A DNA stretch of 64,000 nt, from assembly GCA_034440635.1 (NCBI GenBank), contig JAOTON010001814.1:1922001-1986000 (forward strand), written 5' to 3'. This document shows positions 58,105 to 64,000 of the stretch, piece by piece; the stretch's first letter is position 1; each line of letters starts with the position of its first letter. Position numbers and translations under genes: made by a program. Under the pieces are notes generated by a model. It saw nothing but the letters and a program-made list of their open reading frames with translations, did not search any database and was not told the origin of the DNA. Source of the stretch: Lepas anatifera (taxonomy: Eukaryota; Arthropoda; Thecostraca; Lepadidae).

Positions 58105-58869
58105 AATAAATATTTCGCATATCCAAAGCCATGCAGTTGCACATAGTAAGTGTATGGTGAGCGGAAAGCAGCCCTTTCCCGGGGCTTTATGCTGTCCGCT
58201 GAATGCTGTCCAGGCTGGACGCGTAGTGGATACGAATTCGGACTGAACTCAGTCGTGAAAACCTTCACTGCTACACAAAATACAAGTTGTCGGACTAGCG
58301 AGATACTAAATCAATGATATACGGCACCCTCGGCAAAACTTAAATTTAACAATTATTTTCCATATTTTGTATACCGTAACTTCTAACACTGCTTGATTCT
58401 AAGGTTCAGATATAGGTATTCCTTGTTCTTTTATAAAATCTCACCCTGATGCCTCGTTTTTCTTTCCATTGGTTTTTATAATATCGTTTTTGCAGCGCGA
58501 TTCTTTTGAACTCTGTTCTTGAAGAGGGCTTGAAGGAACGACACTATGCAGATAGTGTGGTTGTTTTTTCCAACCTCATCTAAAATTGTGTAGCACTGGA
58601 TCATTCCAAGGGCAGAGGCTCAACACCAAATCGGAAGCCCCGTTGGTGGTACTGTAGTAGTTTTGGGTGATCTTTTTTAGTTTTCAGGTCAGTGTCGACG
58701 CGGTTTTGCTGTTGTTTCTCTGTCCAGAGACGTGCGTGCAGCACACATGCGGCTCGGCAACGTGACAAAATTGCTACAAATAAAAAGTAGTACTGTACAC
58801 GCTGACAAGTAGTTCTGCACCTATTGGCTCAGATTTATCTTATTATAAGCGTCGGAATAAGGAGGTCGG
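58105..58869. other. no recognised feature
   Basis: No coding or repeat evidence. Confidence 0.4.
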
Positions 58870-59465
58870 ATGACTAAGAGCCAGAAACTCAGGAATCCAA
58901 GACCCCGGTTAGGATGGGTTTAGTTTGGATGGGGTCGAACCATCCAAGACCCCATCCTTGCCTACCGTTTTCAGCGCAACTTAGACTGCCGGACTCGGGA
59001 AACACGACAGGATCGACTCCTCCGCACTCATCAAATACGTACCGCAGCTGGGAGACGTCAGCTGATTTATCGGGGAGCCATGCTGTACAGCTCTCTTCCA
59101 CCCGACATCACCGGTTGTAGAGCACAAACATTTAAGAGGGCATTGCGAACCCATCAGAAGAGTAGAGAGTGACATCTTCCTCATGTTGATACGTTCGATC
59201 TCATGTTGAGAACTCTTTTGCTGATGATTTTTGGCTTTATTTGAAATGCGTCAAATTTCGTATGTGTCTTACCTGAGTTTTTAGTGCAGCACAGAATCGG
59301 CTGTGTTTGCTTGTATCATTGGTTTTGTGTGTTGCATGGGTGCCTGATGCATGTTTTAAATCCTTTTAATTCAACCTGATAGTGATCTCTATTGACGCTG
59401 GAGTAAGAATAGCCATGTTATTTGTCGAGGGTCGAAAGATGTCCAATAAATGAATAAATACATAA
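58870..59465 (+). pseudogene. LINE fragment E, RT C-terminus and 3' UTR
   Basis: Frame 58974-59174 shows 'RRQLIYRGAMLYSSLPPDI' (the RG…LWNxLP-type motif) and 'TFKRALRTH', then a stop. The 3' UTR ends in an 'aataaatgaataaatacata'-type tail near 59443-59465. The 5' part is missing. Confidence 0.65.
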
Positions 59466-60452
59466 ATACTACAGCTTTCCCTGCCAGCAATCTTAAGCCT
59501 CTCCCAGCTAACTCTACCTCGATTTTTTCTTGGGTTGGCTGTGACACTAGCAGGTGCAGGTGCGAGTTTCGGACCAGCTTTGCCGTAACTAGGTGCCGGG
59601 TACCCGCCCACTATCTCAGAAACCATGTAGTGGAAAAGCAAAGCCAGGTGCTAAATAGCTCATCGTGGTCTCTTCAAAAATGCAAGATACATGCTTTCGT
59701 CAGGTCACTTTTAAGGTCTCTTCGAACCATCAGTGACGCAGTCTGGCTCAGCATCTTTCTTGTTCTATTCCCTTGAAAAAACTTCGATTCACTTGGCTAA
59801 CAAAATGACAGCCGTTGGACTTCTTATCTCCTAGCTATATAGGAGTTGCAGGGCTTCTTTGACTTTTGCACCTACCGTACACCAGTGAATGGTGCGAAAC
59901 TTTTTCAGCTGCCATACAGACTCCGGACAGAGTGGGCTTCAGCATCTGAACCCAGTCGTCGAGGGGCTTCACTGTCAGAAGCCGATCACAAACGAAGTGT
60001 CAGCTTATTCCTGCATTGAAAACAAAAGCACAAATACAGGCGGACGCCAAAGTTTTTAGAAAAAACTGTAAGCTCATAAGCTTGCTGAACACTCGCACTG
60101 GCACAGTGTCTTGGTACTAAGGTAAGAGCAGATAAGAGTACGTAGGAGACAAGGAGTACGCAGCAGCTGTTTTGGTTACTTGGCAATCATTGAGATGGTC
60201 GATACCCTGGTACAAAAAAGCAAGGCCACTGCCTTGGCTGCTAAAAAAATTCAACGTGCTCCTGGGCTTTTGCGGGATTACAGAGCAAAATAATTTTTTT
60301 GGCACCCTTGATGTAATATTTCTGAACCAGGTAAACTTGTAGACCATGTTTCTATTTTCACTAGTATTGTATTATGGTCCGTCATCGGTACGAAAGCTGA
60401 GCTTGAACTGTGCTGTAGGACTGAAGCTCGTGCTAAAACCCTGCCAATATGT
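59466..60452. other. no recognised feature
   Basis: The 108-residue frame at 59450-59776 has no domain. Confidence 0.4.
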
Positions 60453-61276
60453 TTAACACGCGCCCCGCTGGGGGGGCGAAATTCTCCCCCTCCTGGTTTT
60501 CCCCAGATAGCTTAAAAACAAAGAGACGCGGAAAAACGAAACTTACGGTACCTTATCCCTGATCAATTTTACACATCTGACAAAATTTTTGAGTTAAGGT
60601 CATGTCAGGTCAAGGAGCTATTCAGGGTAAAGTGACCCGACCTCAAAACCTAAAATTATGAGTTTGAAGCAGCGCCCAGGGAACATTAGCAAACCGATCA
60701 GTTTAAAACTTCCAAACTATGATAAGGCTATTAGGGTCTACAAATCTGCTATCTCGGAATTTTGATATTGGTGACCTAAGGTGGGGTCAATTTTTTTGTC
60801 ACCCCATTATAAGTCTATGGTGAAAAATAGAATGGACTCATTTTCAGTAAATACTAGATAGATAAGGCTGGAAATCCTCAAACTGTCTATTCTTGCCACG
60901 ATCATGACCGAAAAGTTGAGTTTTTGAACATCTGACCTCTCAAAGGTCATATCAGGTCACGGGATCAGAGAGTGATTGTTTTGCCAATAACTTCTCACTG
61001 AATGGAGATAAAGCTCCCATTCTGCTTGCATTGTGGTTATATTGTCACGGGGAGTCAATTGATATGCAACATGACCATACCAGGTCACTCTGTGACCCTG
61101 ACCTAGGTCGAGGTCAGGTCATTTTGACTATTTTATCTAGCAAGGTCATATTATACATCATTCGATTCGCCGTGATAAGAGGAATCCAATGATGCATACA
61201 AATTTGCTCTAGTTCCCCTGAGGGCAGGTCTAGAGAGGGAAACGTACAGTGCTCTGTTGTAAGCCTATGGAGCATT
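60453..61276. repeat. TTAA-1 element, right-truncated (1d)
   Basis: TTAA plus CACGCGCCCCGCTGGGG at 60453. Aligns with 1c for about 820 bp and stops at 'aagcctatggagcatt', where unrelated sequence begins. Confidence 0.8.
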
Positions 61277-62316
61277 AGGGGTGGGACCTATTTCATGAAA
61301 AATGAATTTTCCTCTATTTTCGGACATTTTCCTATGCTCCATCATTCGTAGAACCAGAAAATGTATTTCGTTTAAGCAAATTATAGCGTTTTACCCCTGC
61401 GACCGGGCAAATTACTTTTACCCTTTTCATGCCGAGATGACGGTCCCTCTAGCTGATAGGACCAAAACACAACAACCAGTGCTAGTTGCTTTGATACCGC
61501 TGATCAGTGGCCGTTGCTGATAAGTGCTGATACGTGCACATTCAGTGCTCTCAGACAGTCATGTGTGTATGTATGTGCTGGAGGGGAGGGGTGCATACGT
61601 TTACATATCCTTACCTCATTCTATGACAGAGTGCAATGAAACCCTACGGAAATGGGAAGGCAAAAAGACAGCTTGTGCCTGAAATCTTCAAAAATGAAAA
61701 CAATATCCTCTGGTTTAATGAGCTTGAACCATGGGCGGAATCAGCGAGGGGGGCGGTAAAGTGTTCACTCCTCCTCCCCTGTTGACCCTCGGCCCCTCCC
61801 TTGAATGGTCACGGCGGTCCCCCAAAAGTAAATGGCGTCTTCTGAATTGTCACTTTCCATCCCCCTCCCAGGATGCGAGTATCGGCGCCCCTGGGATAGG
61901 ATTTGGTGTCCACCTGAAGGATTTTCCGCATAAGAATGCCGCCCCATGGTTTTGATGGCGCCCAATGACTGTACCCCCCACCCCGCCCCTCCACTTCACC
62001 CTTCCCTCTCGACGATAGGCAATTATGGATCCGCTAGTCTTGGGTTGTCTGAACATTCAAAAAATGATCAGCTGGAAGCGGAACAGGAGTGCTTCATTAT
62101 GTAGGTACTGCTATCTGTCATAGTCGTATACATAGGGGTTCGGTTTTACGCCCCCCTCCAAAAACAATCAAAACAGACTGCTCCGATAGAGAAATTCAAC
62201 GTTGTACTGCTATCAATAGCACAGATCCAACACTTAACACAAACGACCGCTCCTTGTACTTCTTGATTGGTTCGATGAGTGACCAGAACAGAAACAGGTA
62301 GGTAGACAAGGCTCTG
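61277..62316. other. unassigned
   Basis: A C-rich stretch (61740-62000) yields many short frames. No ends of known elements identified. Confidence 0.4.
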
Positions 62317-62497
62317 TGAGGGGCGCAGTGATGGAGTGGCTAGCAGGCTCGCTTTCCATGCGGCCAGCCCGGGTTCAAGGCCCAGCGGATGCCCTGAACA
62401 AGGAACAATCTGGCTCCCGAGCAACCCTTTCAACAGGGAACGAGTTGGTTACACCTAAAACCTTGGTAGTTGGTGCGGTGCACCGATGATACCGTAA
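62317..62497 (+). mobile_element. SINE, diverged copy with different head
   Basis: tRNA-like head with an A box-like 'gatggagtggctagcagg' and B box 'ggttcaaggcc', then 'gccctgaacaaggaacaatc' and a diverged core ('acgagttggttacacc', 'gtagttggtgcgg'). The middle matches the copy at 14915. No clear flanking duplication. Confidence 0.7.
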
Positions 62498-62627
62498 AAA
62501 CAAATGTCTGAAAGCATTTACCCTCTTGACGATCGTAGAGCAGATGATGAAGAGCGGACTAGTCACCGGTAGTGTATCACGATGGTAGATTAAAGACCCA
62601 GGGGCTATATCGCACTCCGTTCAGGTG

Positions 62628-63655
62628 TCACTCTAGAGGGGAAGTAGGTACCACACCTCCTAGACCTTTTTGCTGCCTAGGGAGATCAGAGACGACCTTT
62701 AATCCCTGAAGATTATTATCCTTAAAGTCCTGAGCGGTTGACGTCCTGTAGTCCAAGATTGGGTTTGTGACAACGGATGCAACCTCCCACAACCTGCAGG
62801 TGGGGGCCACCTGAAGAGCGAGAACCTGTCGGAGCATCTGCTGTGACAGGTGCACCCTGTCCTTAACTTTACCCAGAAGCCCCACGACCTCTGAAAAGAA
62901 GTGAGTACATTCAATGGACTTGAATAGATTTTTGCTGGCTTTGCAGTTTCCGTTTCTGACCAGCATACACAGCACGAATCCATCACTCAGCAGTGGATGG
63001 ACTGTGCCACGAGGCTGGCACACTGGACTACGACCAAAAGCCGTGGAACAAGGCCGAAGAGTTCGTCATGTTCATCTTCGCACTGGTAATCCCTGGCAGG
63101 CATCTGATAAAGGAGAGGTTTAACAGCCTGCCCTACATCTGCCTGATTACGAACTGGCTTGACCATCACGTCCGGTGTTCCTCTCCTAGTACGACGTGAC
63201 CAATGGTCTTGCTTGCATCGTCAAGGGCTTCAAGGATATCAAGTACCGGCACTCCTTTTATCGTCTGTCGGCGTCGTCTTAAGTGATTACTTGATTGAAA
63301 GGCACCTCGACCTCTCTTCCTCCAGTAAAACAAGGTGGTAGAAGCTGGTGTTGAAGAAGCTAACCTAACAATGGTCAAGTTACAACTTCTGCTGGATCTG
63401 AATAGCTCAGTCTTCACGTTTGTCTCCGATAGATTCAAGGCCTGCCTCTTCTCAGCCAAACGCTTGGAGCCTGCCCTGCTATTGATTAAGGGAAACATGA
63501 GCGATCTGGTCACAACTCTCAAAGTCCTGATCCCCAAACGGACACTGCGCTGGACAACATGTCCCATTTCAGGAGCAATTTGGATGCTAGCTGTAATACC
63601 AAGGATACCTAAAATGGTCAGAAGAAGCCCATGTCTCTGCCGATTTAAAATGTGG
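62628..63655. other. open-frame island, unidentified
   Basis: Several frames of 60-133 residues overlap on both strands (62628-63023 minus, 62993-63199 plus, 63166-63567 minus, 63335-63688 plus). The plus frame at 63335 and one at 62993 look the most protein-like ('GTLDYDQKPWNKAEEFVM'), with a possible donor (ctg/gtaatc) near 63087. No domain is recognisable, so this may be exons of a gene or a decayed element. Confidence 0.3.
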
Positions 63656-63667
63656 ATCCTGAAAATA

Positions 63668-63850
63668 ATAATAATTGTTGGGGTTTAACGACGCACCAAC
63701 TGCCAGGGTCATACGGCGTCGCCAACTCTCACCCTGTTGGAAGGGATTTGGGGGATCAGATCGACTTATTCAGAGGCTCCGCCGGGACTTGAACCCGGGA
63801 CCGGTGGCTTAGAAGACAAGGGTGCTATCCACTAAGCCACCTCATCCCCC
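63668..63850 (-). mobile_element. full-length tRNA-derived SINE, 183 bp
   Basis: 12 bp duplication atcctgaaaata (63656-63667 and 63851-63862). On the minus strand: head 'gaggtggcttagtggatagc' (A box), an anticodon loop-like 'cttctaa', which in tRNA would be Arg-UCU, and B box 'ggttcaagtcc'. The family core 'gagttggcgacgccgtatga' and 'ccctggcagttggtgcg' follow, ending in a short (att)n tail. RNA polymerase III would drive it; mobility would depend on a LINE. Confidence 0.9.
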
Positions 63851-63862
63851 ATCCTGAAAATA

Positions 63863-64000
63863 GTGCATATACGATAATTATGAGCTAAAGATAGGGGAAT
63901 CAAACATTTGAAGCAGGCGAGTACCTAGCATGTGAAGAGAAGCTAGGCTAGGAAGAGAAGGCTAATTAAAGGCAGGGAAATGGCTAGCCGGTTCATGAGG
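63863..64000. other. no recognised feature
   Basis: Short end segment of the window without a recognisable element. Confidence 0.4.

Noticed and set aside
63770..63850. A tRNA-Arg gene on the minus strand
   Set aside because: A and B boxes belong to the head of a SINE with a target duplication; the acceptor and anticodon stems do not pair well.

Overview
This window reads as nuclear DNA from a repeat-rich invertebrate animal, most likely an arthropod. That placement is inference from the mix of elements: AP-endonuclease LINEs, an RNase H-bearing I-group LINE, Penelope-like, hAT-like and PIF/Harbinger-like elements, tRNA-derived SINEs and spliced exons. I cannot name the species. There are no operons, no rRNA and no long host open reading frame; most open frames are short, broken or lie in repeats.

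The dominant component is a set of roughly 0.4-1.0 kb non-coding elements bounded by TTAA. I call them TTAA-1 to TTAA-5 by their ends: TTAA-1 CGCGCCCCGCTGGGG; TTAA-2 CGCCCCACCGGGG with ccatcgatgg; TTAA-3 cgtcaatgcgcgtg; TTAA-4 ttaaccctcgcccgg with gaacaccccc; TTAA-5 ccattgcgcgtg. They share an architecture and are packed with GGTCA/TGACC half-sites. Two more TTAA-bounded families begin AGGGAATGTGGCACC and AGGGAGATACGCG. Nested insertions show that TTAA is the duplicated target, and many elements sit end to end sharing one TTAA.

Layout. 0.5-5.2 kb: TTAA elements and a PIF/Harbinger-like MITE. 4.8-16.3 kb: one TTAA-3 element opened by a multi-level nest (MITE, then I-group LINE, then CACTG-ended element, then hAT-like element) plus a separate SINE and a TTAA-2 element. 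16.6-17.7 kb: hairpins, a TATA box and a candidate zinc-finger first exon. 18.7-24.0 kb: LINE pieces, a 332 bp-arm inverted repeat and a TTAA MITE. 24.5-25.9 kb: an unidentified decayed coding region on the minus strand. 27.2-36.1 kb: a LINE split by a head-to-head Penelope-like pair (with hammerhead-like motifs) and by a second hAT-like element. 37.3-38.2 kb: a GT microsatellite and SINE pieces. 39.2-46.9 kb: three phase-compatible exons that probably end a host gene, with TTAA elements, a LINE fragment and a 34 bp minisatellite in the intron. 47-61 kb: more TTAA elements, including a double insertion at one TTAA, a diverged relative of the hAT internal array, a SINE and a LINE end. 62-64 kb: SINEs around an unidentified open-frame island.

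Apart from the candidate zinc-finger exon and the terminal exons at 39-47 kb, I see no host genes I would defend. The interest lies in the transposon architecture: TTAA chaining, GGTCA saturation, hAT-like elements that carry a large 20 bp array and triplicated ends, and the long inverted repeats.
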